Part shown: positions 24,153-31,993 of the stretch, piece by piece
Position numbering within the stretch: the stretch's first letter is position 1
How the letters are laid out: each line of letters opens with the position of its first letter
NCBI GenBank assembly: GCA_025757745.1
Contig: CP107217.1
Coordinates: forward strand, 992,001 to 1,056,000
DNA: 64,000 bases
Reading direction: 5' to 3'
From: Coriobacteriaceae bacterium
GTDB lineage: Bacteria; Actinomycetota; Coriobacteriia; Coriobacteriales; Coriobacteriaceae
Notes under the pieces: model-generated
What the model was told of the DNA's origin: nothing
The model's database searches: none
What the model saw: only the letters and a program-made list of their open reading frames with translations
Program-made: the position numbers and the translations under genes

Positions 24153-25104
24153 CCGGCCCGCCCATCAGCTCGACGAAGTACTCCTCGATGTCGCGTTCGA
24201 CGTGACTGAGCTCGAGGATGAGCAGGCCATGCTCACTGAGGGCCCTTGCCACGTCCTCCGCGGAGGGCGCCATGGGGGCGACAGCGGCGCCCCCGAAGCT
24301 CATGGCGGCGTGGCGTACGGCTGCGCTCGCGAGAATCGACCCGTCCGGCTCCGCGCGCAGTGCCGTCCCCGGCAGCGCCTCCTCCAGTATCGCGAGCGTT
24401 CGTGCGGGGTCATTCGTCCTAATGCGGATGGAGTTGCCGCACTCCCGATGCAGGTCGTCCATGGAGAGCTCGCGCACCATGCGGCCCGACCTGATCACAC
24501 CGAAACTCGTCGCCATGCGGTCGAGTTGGTCGAGGACGTGGCTTGAGATAACGATGGTCACGCCCCGTTCCCGGTTGAGACGTACAAGGGCGCCGCGCAT
24601 GGCCCTCGTCGATTCGGGGTCCAGCCCGTTGAATGGCTCGTCGAGCAGGAGCAGGTCCGGTCCGCCCACGAGCGCGAGTGCGAGTCCCAGGCGCTGCTTC
24701 ATGCCCAGGGAGAATTTCTTGACGCGCAGGCTTCCCGTGTCGGCAAGGCCGACAAGCTCCAGTAGTTCGCGACAGTGCGCATTGGGGCGGACGACGCCGA
24801 GGGCGAGCGCCTTGCACATGAGGTTCTCGAGTGCGGAGAACGTCGGCAGGATGCCGGGGTCCTCGATGAGTGCGCCGACGCGGGAGAACCCCTCGCGCGC
24901 TCGTCTCTGCGCTCCGAAGAGTTCTACGGAGCCCGAGGTCGGGCGCACGAGCCCCGCGATCATCTTCATCGCGGTCGACTTGCCTGCGCCGTTCTTGCCC
25001 ACGAATCCGTATATTTCGCCGGCAGCGACGCACATGTCGAGGCTGTCGACGGCGCGCCTCTTGCCGTAGACGCGCGAGAGCGCATGGGTTTCGATGATGT
25101 TCAT
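24145..25104 (-). CDS. ABC transporter ATP-binding protein (BcrA/LanF-like)
   Basis: 319 residues. Walker A is VGKNGAGKST, the signature is KFSLGMKQRLGLA, Walker B is LLLLDEPFNGLDP and the switch His is in VISSHVLDQLD. The QRL-type signature and the roughly 90-residue C-terminal extension after the nucleotide-binding domain are usual in ABC-2 exporters for bacitracin or lantibiotic resistance. ATG 25104 follows AAGGAGGCACC. It starts about 105 bases after the response-regulator gene and overlaps the 54-aa gene at its stop. Confidence 0.9.
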   Translation of the reverse strand: MNIIETHALSRVYGKRRAVDSLDMCVAAGEIYGFVGKNGAGKSTAMKMIAGLVRPTSGSVELFGAQRRAREGFSRVGALIEDPGILPTFSALENLMCKALALGVVRPNAHCRELLELVGLADTGSLRVKKFSLGMKQRLGLALALVGGPDLLLLDEPFNGLDPESTRAMRGALVRLNRERGVTIVISSHVLDQLDRMATSFGVIRSGRMVRELSMDDLHRECGNSIRIRTNDPARTLAILEEALPGTALRAEPDGSILASAAVRHAAMSFGGAAVAPMAPSAEDVARALSEHGLLILELSHVERDIEEYFVELMGGPDA

Positions 25105-25209
25105 GGTGCCTCCTTGCAGTTCAGCATCAACTTGATTACAAGGATGCGGTCCATCTCTTGATAAAGTCCGAAGCAACTCTAAAGAAAGGGTAAAGTTCAG
25201 CGTGGTGGG

Positions 25210-25947
25210 TTAGCGCTCATCCTCGTCGAGCCTGAAGCCGATGCCCCAGACGGTTTTTATGTACGCGTCGGTGCCCGACGGCTTGAGCTTGGCGCGGATG
25301 TTGGATATATGGACCGTGACCGTGCTGTCATCGCCGGCATAGGGTTCACCCCAGGCCGCCTCAAAGAGATTCTGCTTCGAGAAGGCGCGCCTGGGCTGGC
25401 GCATCATGGCCTCGAGGAGGTTGAACTCGATGCGGGTGAGTTGAAGCGGGGAGCCCGCCACCAAGAAGGTACGTGAAGAGGGTTCGAGCATCCAGTCGCG
25501 AAAGACGAGCGTGCCGCTGGCTTTCTCGTGCGGCATTCTGCTCTCGTTCGTGCGTGGTCCGCGTTGCTTCGACCTATGCCGGAGTTGCACCTCGACGCGT
25601 GCTGCGAGCTCATCAAGGTCGAATGGCTTGGTGAGGTAGTCGTCTGCACCGAGCTTGAGCAGCTCCACCCGGTCGGCGGTCGAGGTCCTCGCCGAGATGA
25701 CGATCACGGGCAGCGCGGAATCAGCCCCCCGCACGCTGTCGATGATCTGCTCGCCCGTGGCCCCGGGGAGCATGAGGTCGCATATGACGAGGTCGTAGGG
25801 GAGCAGGCCGCCATTGGGGTCGAGTCGCATGAGCGCCTCGGTCCCGGAGAACGCCTGCGTGCAGGTGTGCCCATTTCGTGAGAGCTGGGTGGAGATGATC
25901 TCGTTGATGTCGGCGTCGTCTTCGACGACCAGGATGTCCGCGGTCAT
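25210..25947 (-). CDS. OmpR/PhoB-family response regulator
   Basis: 245 residues. The receiver domain (1-~118) has the acidic pair VVEDD, phospho-acceptor Asp57 in VICDLMLPG, the conserved Thr/Ser in ISART and Lys107 in LTKPFD. A winged-helix output domain (about 145-243) has the OmpR-type wing end TVWGIGFRLDEDE. ATG 25947 is preferred (GAGGAG upstream) over an ATG 39 bases earlier with no ribosome site. First gene of a minus-strand cassette with ABC transporter and kinase; likely activates that transporter. Confidence 0.92.
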   Translation of the reverse strand: MTADILVVEDDADINEIISTQLSRNGHTCTQAFSGTEALMRLDPNGGLLPYDLVICDLMLPGATGEQIIDSVRGADSALPVIVISARTSTADRVELLKLGADDYLTKPFDLDELAARVEVQLRHRSKQRGPRTNESRMPHEKASGTLVFRDWMLEPSSRTFLVAGSPLQLTRIEFNLLEAMMRQPRRAFSKQNLFEAAWGEPYAGDDSTVTVHISNIRAKLKPSGTDAYIKTVWGIGFRLDEDER

Positions 25948-26064
25948 GTTGGTCTCCTCGTCCGCGTCTGCCTTGGGTGCGTCCATTATTGTTCAGAGAC
26001 GTAAATAATCCCCCTTGAAAGCGATGTGCTTTCGAGGGGGTGTACATCGATTGGCGGGTTGCGG

Positions 26065-26259
26065 CTACAGGCTGTCTACCTGCCCATCGGATGCATTGTG
26101 TGGTTTCTCCTTCTTTGGCAGTCTTCCCGCACGCTTGAGAGCGTCGCGTAAGATCCACTCCACCTGGCCGTTGGCGCTGCGCATCTCATCGTCCGCCCAG
26201 CGTTGGACGGCCTCCCATATGGCGGGGTCTATGCGAAGGGGGTATTGCTTGCGTGCCAT
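26065..26259 (-). CDS. Arc-like ribbon-helix-helix DNA-binding protein
   Basis: 64 residues. KQYPLRIDPAIWEAVQRWAD is the ribbon strand plus first helix and SANGQVEWILRDALKRAGR the second helix of an Arc/MetJ-type fold; dimers usually bind short palindromes. Small proteins of this form are commonly encoded right after SPFH genes, as here (about 100 bp downstream of the SPFH gene on the same strand). There is no toxin gene beside it. It may regulate its own operon. Confidence 0.75.
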   Translation of the reverse strand: MARKQYPLRIDPAIWEAVQRWADDEMRSANGQVEWILRDALKRAGRLPKKEKPHNASDGQVDSL

Positions 26260-26319
26260 GACGTGCTTTCTTATCGAGCTGAGATGCGTGTAACTGGAAC
26301 GATTCCAAGCGTATCAAAA

Positions 26320-26350
26320 CCTCAGTTTAGGGACTGTCCCTAAACTGAGG
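26320..26350. repeat. Perfect palindrome with GGGACTGTCCC core
   Basis: Fourteen-bp arms (CCTCAGTTTAGGGA and its exact complement) flank CTG. It lies between the SPFH gene and the Arc-like gene, so it may reduce read-through; it belongs to the GGGACAG family found at 41707, 50258, 56531 and 60270. Confidence 0.8.
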
Positions 26351-26358
26351 TTGGGTGG

Positions 26359-27378
26359 TTAGTACAGAGAACCTGCGTTCAGGACCGGGTGCGCCTCGGA
26401 TTCACCGCAGAGCACCACCATGAGGTTGCTGGCCATCTGCGCCTTGCGCTCGTCGTCCAGCTCGATGGTGCCACCCGCGGCCATCTCCTTAACGGCCATG
26501 TCGACCATGGAGACGGCGCCCTCGACGATCTTCTTGCGCGCGGCGATGACGGCCTCGGCCTGCTGGCGGCGCAGCATCGCCTGGGCGATCTCGGGGGAGT
26601 AGGCGAGGTGCGTGAGGCGTGCGTCGTCGACCTCGACGCCGGCGGGCGCCAGGCGCATCGTCAGCTCGCGGCGCAGGGCCTCGGAGACCTCCTCGACGTT
26701 GGCGCGCAGGGTGATGGCGCCGGATGCGTCGGATTCGTCCTCAAGATGGTCGTAGGCGTACACGCTCGCCACATGGCGCAGCGCGGTTTCGGCCTGCATG
26801 GAGACGTAGCTCTGGTAGTCGTCCACGTCGAAGAGCGCCTTGGCGGTATCGGCGACGTGCCACACCACGACGGTTGCGATCTCGATGGGGTTGCCCATCT
26901 TGTCGTTGACCTTCAGGCGCTCGCCGTTCAGGGTGCGCACGCGGGTGGAGATGGTGGTGGGGTTGCCCTTGGCGGCCTTCTGCGCCGCGGCCTTGGCGGC
27001 CTTGGAATCGCTCATCTCGAGCTCGATCATATCGCCGATCCCGGCCGATCCGCCCATGCTCTTGCTAAAGAACGGGTTGGCCCAGAAGAAGCCCTCGTCG
27101 CGGACGGTGCCCACGTACTTGCCGAACAGGATGCACACGCGCGCCTGGCCGGGCTGCAGCGAGAAGAATCCGTTGAGCGGGATGAACCACAGGCAAAACG
27201 CGAGGATGCTGAGGCCGAGCCCCCATCCGTAGGCTGCGGGCGCGTCGACGCCGTCGGGTGTGCTCGCGAGCCCGATGGTGCTCCAGATAAAGAGGCCGAT
27301 GATGGCGATGAGCGCCACCGCCACGGCGACGAGCATGCCGTAGCCCGACTTGGCCTTGAGTTGCTTTTCCACGCTCAT
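26359..27378 (-). CDS. SPFH/Band 7 domain membrane protein
   Basis: 339 residues. Two hydrophobic segments (about 14-37, GMLVAVAVALIAIIGLFIW, and 50-72, GWGLGLSILAFCLWFIPL) form a hairpin anchor; the SPFH domain follows from about 72 (GFFSLQPGQARVCILFGKYVGTV) to 270, with the Ala/Glu-rich end LRRQQAEAVIAARKKIVEGA forming the usual oligomerising coiled coil. SPFH proteins scaffold membrane microdomains and may help against membrane stress. Partner genes are the Arc-like protein downstream and, divergent, the Mef-like efflux pump. Confidence 0.9.
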   Translation of the reverse strand: MSVEKQLKAKSGYGMLVAVAVALIAIIGLFIWSTIGLASTPDGVDAPAAYGWGLGLSILAFCLWFIPLNGFFSLQPGQARVCILFGKYVGTVRDEGFFWANPFFSKSMGGSAGIGDMIELEMSDSKAAKAAAQKAAKGNPTTISTRVRTLNGERLKVNDKMGNPIEIATVVVWHVADTAKALFDVDDYQSYVSMQAETALRHVASVYAYDHLEDESDASGAITLRANVEEVSEALRRELTMRLAPAGVEVDDARLTHLAYSPEIAQAMLRRQQAEAVIAARKKIVEGAVSMVDMAVKEMAAGGTIELDDERKAQMASNLMVVLCGESEAHPVLNAGSLY

Positions 27379-27492
27379 TGTGAGTTCCTTTCATGACTGC
27401 GCCGGCGTTTGCGTGACGGCCCCGGCGCCGCCTCCAGATTGCGATGGGGAGGAGGCGAATCCCCGAGCAGTCCGTGCGGCTGCTGATTGCAT

Positions 27493-27504
27493 TGTGATAT
27501 CACA
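27493..27504. promoter_or_regulatory. Operator-like palindrome in the SPFH promoter region
   Basis: TGTGATATCACA is a perfect 12-bp palindrome. On the minus strand TTGACT lies nine bases upstream of it, so the palindrome would overlap the -10 region of a promoter reading into the SPFH gene, whose start is 115 bases away. A binding site for the Arc-like protein or another dimeric regulator is plausible. Confidence 0.4.
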
Positions 27505-27595
27505 TTGAGACCAAGTCAAGGAGAATCGGATGCCGTCTCTCATGGCATAAGTGGTTCGGGGCGCCCGGCATCTACGCTCCGTAGAGGTCTTCCTG

Positions 27596-27624
27596 TTGCA
27601 TCTTGGCTCGCAAGTCCCTATAAT
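27596..27624 (+). promoter_or_regulatory. Promoter of the Mef-like efflux operon
   Basis: TTGCAT (27596-27601) and TATAAT (27619-27624) are separated by 17 bp. The transcript would start near 27631, giving a leader of about 140 nt that contains the 9-codon leader peptide. Confidence 0.8.
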
Positions 27625-27678
27625 AGCCCCACTCACGGCTGAAGGTTTACCTCGAGATTTGGAAAGGGGAGCTGCACC

Positions 27679-27708
27679 ATGCTTGCTTCCATGAGGATTT
27701 GGCTCTAG
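27679..27708 (+). CDS. Nine-residue leader peptide MLASMRIWL upstream of the efflux gene
   Basis: ATG 27679 follows the strong ribosome site AAAGGGGAG; the frame stops after nine codons. Just after it lies a 7-bp hairpin (CGGTCGC with GCGACCG, 27712-27729). The peptide resembles the M-x-x-SMRL leaders of erm(D) and the mef/msr(D) system, at which macrolide-bound ribosomes stall. The second basic residue of the known R-L-R arrest motif is replaced by Trp here, so drug-dependent stalling is a hypothesis. Confidence 0.6.
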   Translation: MLASMRIWL

Positions 27709-27771
27709 CCACGGTCGCGTGAGCGACCGGTACTTCGCTGCATACCACCGATCGCATCAAAGGATTATTCC

Positions 27772-29022
27772 ATGACACAACTGAATCCCTGCGCTTCTTG
27801 GAAGCGCTCGCTCGCCATCGTCTGGATCGGCGAGTTCTTCTCCGTGCTCACGAGCTCCATTCTGCAGATGGGTCTCATCTGGCACGTCACCCTCACCACC
27901 GGCTCCGCGAGCGCCCTGTCGTTCGTGAGCCTGGCGGCCTTCTTGCCCATGGCGCTCCTCGGCGCCTTCGCGGGCACCATCGTGGACCGCACGTCCATCA
28001 AGCGTCTCATGATCGGCGCCGATCTCTTCATCGCGGCCGTGAGCCTCACGCTTGTCTTCGGCTCGCTTCGGGGCGACCTCTCTGTCGCCGTTGTGGCGGC
28101 GGTGCTGTTCGTCCGTGCGCTGGGCAGCACGCTCCATACGCCCGCCTTCAACGCGCTCACACCGCTCATCGCCCCGCCCGAGGTGCTCGGCAAGCTGGCG
28201 GGCATGCTGCAGTTCATGCAGTCGGGTAGCTATATCATCGGCAACGCCATCGCCGCGGTGGTCTACCCGGCGTTTGGTCTGACCTTCATGATCGCGCTCG
28301 ATGTCGCCGGCGCGGTGCTCGCGAGCATCGCGGTGGCGACCTCCGGCATCAAGACGCCGGCGCCCGAGCGCCATACGCCCGAGGAGAACGCCGAGGCGTC
28401 GCACCGCGCGGTGCGGGCCTTCCTATTGGAGACGGCCAACGGGTACCGCGAGCTCAAACGCCATCACGGTCTGTTCGCCATGCTCTGGATAGGCTTCGCC
28501 TTCTCGGTCCTGTTCTCGCCCATATCCGCGCTGTTCCCGCTCATGGTGTTCGACCATTTTGGGGGCACCACTACGCAGTCGGCTATCGCGGAGATCGCGT
28601 TCTCGGTCGGCATGATCGCGGCGAGCGGCTGGATCGGGGCGACGGGTGGCCTTAAGAACCGCGCGCTTTCGTGCACGCTGGCCATCGGCCTCTTCGGAGC
28701 GGGCACGCTCGCGGGCGGCCTCGTGCCCCCTTCCGCGCTCGTTGTGTTTCTGGGGCTTACGTTCGCGATGGGGGTCTCGAGTCCGCTGTACAGCGCGCCG
28801 CAGATGGCGCTCATGCAGGAGCGCGTCGATCCCGAGTGCATGGGCCGCGTCTTCGGTCTGTACGGAGCGGTCTGCAGCTGGGCTATGCCCGTGGGGCTCG
28901 TCGCATCGACCTTGTTCGCGGACGCCATCGGCGTAAGCGCGTGCTTCGTGCTCATCGGTGCTGCAATGGTGATCCTAGCAGGCATCACCTGGGCGATCCC
29001 GAGCATCCGCAAGATTGGGTAG
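27772..29022 (+). CDS. Mef-like major facilitator efflux transporter
   Basis: 416 residues with 12 predicted membrane segments. It resembles macrolide efflux proteins of the Mef(A) type along its length: SILQMGLIWHVTLTTGSA, VDRTSIKRLMIGADLFIA, LHTPAFNALTPLI, the MQSGSYIIG segment, ALFPLMVFDHF, and PLYSAPQMALMQERVDPECM followed by GRVFGLYG and AMPVGLVAS. The likely role is proton-driven export of a hydrophobic drug; the drug is not proven. It has its own promoter and short leader peptide upstream and a strong terminator downstream. Confidence 0.85.
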   Translation: MTQLNPCASWKRSLAIVWIGEFFSVLTSSILQMGLIWHVTLTTGSASALSFVSLAAFLPMALLGAFAGTIVDRTSIKRLMIGADLFIAAVSLTLVFGSLRGDLSVAVVAAVLFVRALGSTLHTPAFNALTPLIAPPEVLGKLAGMLQFMQSGSYIIGNAIAAVVYPAFGLTFMIALDVAGAVLASIAVATSGIKTPAPERHTPEENAEASHRAVRAFLLETANGYRELKRHHGLFAMLWIGFAFSVLFSPISALFPLMVFDHFGGTTTQSAIAEIAFSVGMIAASGWIGATGGLKNRALSCTLAIGLFGAGTLAGGLVPPSALVVFLGLTFAMGVSSPLYSAPQMALMQERVDPECMGRVFGLYGAVCSWAMPVGLVASTLFADAIGVSACFVLIGAAMVILAGITWAIPSIRKIG

Positions 29023-29077
29023 CGCTCTGGCGGAGTGCGTTTCGTTTCGGACGGCTCGTAGGGTCGCTGCGACGTGA

Positions 29078-29125
29078 AGGGTGGTTGACGGTGCGCCTGC
29101 GAGGGCGCCGTCGACCACCCTTTTG
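29078..29125 (+). terminator. Intrinsic terminator of the efflux gene
   Basis: A long stem (AGGGTGGTTGACGGTGCGC with GCGCCGTCGACCACCCT, two bulged T) followed by TTTTG. Confidence 0.85.
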
Positions 29126-29279
29126 TTTAATTCGTCTGGCCCGGCGCCGATCATCATCTGTTCGCCGGGCGATTGCGATGCCGCCGCTTGCCGATACGCG
29201 GCTCCTTACGTTGTGCGCATCCCATCGTTCTGGCAGCGTTTCCTGCAGTTAATCTCCAGAGCCCGAGGCGGTGGCCCCT

Positions 29280-30376
29280 ATGAGTAATCTGCTCGAATCC
29301 ATTCTGCGCGTCGGTATGACCGTGTTCATCGTCGGCCCGCTCACTGCATGGGTCGCCCGCCGCGGCGCGCGCGAGCGCAGCGAGGCAACGGACAGCCTCG
29401 ATTGCTTCACGGTGCGCATGCCCGCAGCCATCCGCACGATCATCGCCTGCTGCGCCGTCGCGTTCGAACTGCTCATGCTGGGTGTCTACGTCTGGCAGGG
29501 CGTCTCGCTGGGCGAGTGGGACCACGAACTTGTGTGGTTCGGTCATGCCATGGCGCTCGCGGGTATGGCTATCTGGGCCTTGCTGAGCATCCCGCGTATC
29601 GACGTGGACGGTGGGCGCATTCTCTCGCGTAACGCCTTCGGCATCCGCAAGGAGACGACGTTTGGCAACATCACCCGTGCAACGCTTCACGCGCAGATGA
29701 TGAGGATCGACCTGTTCGAGGGCGACCGGGAGTTCTGCTCGATAAGCCTCGAGGGGGTGTGCTCGCTCAACCTCCTCGCCCGTCTGGAGGAAGGGGGCAT
29801 CGAAGTCTCGGACGCCGTCGACGGTCCCATGACCAAGGCGGGCCTGTGTTGGTCTGCCATCAAGCCGCTGACGATTGTTTTCAACGGCATGGCCCTCGTC
29901 TTCTCGTTCGTGATCGCCTTCATGGCTGTTTTCACCGAAGATGGAGCCCGCTTGCTCTTACTCGTCCCGTTCCTCTTCCTGTTCATAGGGGGGGGTTCCT
30001 GCCCCTGCTCATGCTCGGCATGCCCGCCCGCGGCATCCTCGAGATCGGCAGGCAGGAGCGCGAACTCAGTTTCTCCTTCTCCGAGGAGATGGCAAGCCGA
30101 GGTGCCACGGGCACTTCGCTTGTCGACGACGATTGGTTCATCGAGATCAGCAACGCCCGCGTCGTGGCGTTTCGCCGCGATTACCTCAAGAAGATCACGG
30201 CGCACGAGAACAGCGAGAGCGGCGACCGCTGCACGGTGACCACGAGGGGTGGTCGCAAAATCAAAGTGTATGCAGCGGGCAGCACGCTCGAGGACCTGCG
30301 CACGTGGTTCAAACAGGGCGCCAAGGCCAGAAGTACGGTCGACCGTGCAGAGGACGCGCTCGAGGCGACCGTCTGA
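29280..30376 (+). pseudogene. Membrane protein gene frameshifted at an eight-G tract
   Basis: From ATG 29280 the frame gives about 235 residues with membrane segments near 8-25, 53-75, 85-103 and 200-235, the last ending LFLFIG at the tract GGGGGGGG (29988-29995). Beyond it the same frame is a low-complexity Ser/Arg tail, whereas the next frame continues as FLPLLMLGMPARGILEIGRQ and then a globular domain (DDDWFIEISNARVVAFRRDY to EDALEATV, stop 30376). One G more (or two fewer) would give a protein of about 365 residues. Could be a phase-variable gene, a pseudogene or an assembly slip. No family recognised. Confidence 0.7.
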
Positions 30377-30436
30377 GCGGGCTGCCTGTCATAGATTCAA
30401 ATACGGGAAGGGGCGCAGTTCAGTTGGCGCCCCTTG

Positions 30437-30769
30437 TCATACCAGGCCTGCGGGCCAGCGAGAGGCCTGCAGGTCGACATGCCCATTGGCGAGGAAGGCA
30501 ACGCCTTCATCCTCGATCAATGCACGCTGCACCTCGGGTCTGCCGAAGGCGAACCCCTCCGCGAGGCGTCCGTCGGCGAATACGATGCGATGACAGGGGA
30601 TGGTGCCGGGTTCCGGATTGACGTGCAGGGCGTATCCCACATATCGAGCTCGACGGGGCTCACCAACGAGCTTGGCGATCTGACCATACGTGGCAACCAT
30701 GCCGCAGGGCACCTGGCGCACCATGTCGTATACGCGGTTGAAGAATCCGTCGGTGTTCCGGTCCGCCAT
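30437..30769 (-). CDS. MGMT-family methyltransferase (single-domain Ogt-like protein)
   Basis: 110 residues covering only the DNA-binding/active-site domain of O6-alkylguanine-DNA alkyltransferases. The helix-turn-helix VPCGMVATYGQIAKLVG and PRRARYVGYALHVNP are present, and the active site is GTIPCHRIV with Cys59, so the methyl-accepting Cys is retained (alkyltransferase-like ATL proteins have Trp in its place). It may repair O6-methylguanine. ATG 30769 with GAGGA upstream is chosen over earlier in-frame ATGs. Confidence 0.85.
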   Translation of the reverse strand: MADRNTDGFFNRVYDMVRQVPCGMVATYGQIAKLVGEPRRARYVGYALHVNPEPGTIPCHRIVFADGRLAEGFAFGRPEVQRALIEDEGVAFLANGHVDLQASRWPAGLV

Positions 30770-31026
30770 GCCATCCTCACTTTCGATCGATACCGCCATT
30801 GTAGTCAAGAAAGGCGCCTCACATGTGCGGGGCGCCTTTCCAAAGAGGTGTTGCGCGAGGGGAGGGAAGGCGCAACGTTCGTGTCGAAGGTCTTTAATTC
30901 GCCTGTGCCTTCGTTGAGTTAACTATAGCTAATTCTATGAGACCCAAGTCGTAGACCGACGAGCACACGGCCTCTTCACAAGTTAACCAAGGGTTACAAA
31001 TAGAAAGACGCGGCGTCATGCGGGCG

Positions 31027-31857
31027 TTAGGGCTCGAGGAATCGCTCGACGAGCTCGGAGAACGCGCCGTCGGTCCCGGCCGTTTCAAGAACGACATCGC
31101 AATACGGCCGCACGCCGTCGGTGACATTCGCCACGCCGATGCCCAGTCCTGCCGCCTTGATCATGGAGAGGTCGTTTGCGGAATCGCCAACGGCGATGAC
31201 CTCGGACATCGGAATTCCCAGCATATCGGCAAGGCGCGTGAGCCCCGTCCCTTTGTCAACGCCTGCGGGCATGAGTTCGAGGTAGCGCTTGGAGGAGAAG
31301 GTGATGTCAACGCCGAGTCGCTCGGCCATCGGCGCGAGCTTGCGGCCCAATTCCTGCAGCGCATCGAAGTCCCAGTCGACGTACAGGATCTTCACGATGC
31401 CACGGCCTTCAAGGAATGAGAGGTCGGGATGGTCAGATCCGCGAAAATGAGTGACCCCGGTGATCGATTCCAGATAGTCGCGCTCCCGTGTGGGTGCGTC
31501 ATTCACGAACACGTGGCCGTCGGCGACGTTGACGTGCATGCAGAGTCCGAGTTCGAGCCCCTTTGCATAGATCGCGTTCGCGCATTCGTTGGAAAGGCCG
31601 CAGGTGGTGAGCGGGGTGGGGTCTCCCACGCGGTTGATGAAGCCGCCGTTATAGGAGAGCACATAGCCGTCTTCGATCAGCTCGCGGGCCTCCCCCGAGA
31701 AGTTGTCCATGATAGAGGAATACCATCGCCCGCTCGAAGGGACGAACAGCACACCGAGCTCCCTCATGCGTTTGAGTGCTCGGAGATTGGACGCCGGGAT
31801 GGCGTGGTCGGCATCGAGAAACGTCTCATCCATATCGCTGGCAACAAGTCGGTACAT
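31027..31857 (-). CDS. HAD-IIB (Cof-like) phosphatase
   Basis: 276 residues. Motif I is VASDMDETFLDADH, motif II PSSGRWYSS, motif III GVDKGTGLTRL and motif IV VIAVGDSANDLSMI, a full HAD catalytic set with a type-IIB cap. Relatives act on sugar phosphates or cofactors in the cytoplasm; the substrate is unknown. ATG 31857 follows GGGGGATTGC. It is downstream of trpS but separated by that gene's terminator. Confidence 0.9.
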   Translation of the reverse strand: MYRLVASDMDETFLDADHAIPASNLRALKRMRELGVLFVPSSGRWYSSIMDNFSGEARELIEDGYVLSYNGGFINRVGDPTPLTTCGLSNECANAIYAKGLELGLCMHVNVADGHVFVNDAPTRERDYLESITGVTHFRGSDHPDLSFLEGRGIVKILYVDWDFDALQELGRKLAPMAERLGVDITFSSKRYLELMPAGVDKGTGLTRLADMLGIPMSEVIAVGDSANDLSMIKAAGLGIGVANVTDGVRPYCDVVLETAGTDGAFSELVERFLEP

Positions 31858-31882
31858 GCAATCCCCCATACAACGTAAAAAA

Positions 31883-31910
31883 CGAGGCGGGCTTATTATC
31901 GCCCACCTCG
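31883..31910 (-). terminator. Intrinsic terminator of trpS
   Basis: On the minus strand a 10-bp stem (CGAGGTGGGC with GCCCGCCTCG, one G-U) is followed by TTTTTTACG, about 85 bases after the trpS stop. Confidence 0.85.
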
Positions 31911-31993
31911 TAAGGCCTTGGCTATGTCGAAGGCGTGGACACGTGAAGATGGCCCATTCGCGTGTCGCGGCGCGTTTCCGCGAGCCGGATGGC

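Noticed and set aside
27391..27636. Minus-strand 81-codon frame upstream of the SPFH gene
   Set aside because: It overlaps the efflux promoter, has no ribosome site, and its composition is not protein-like.
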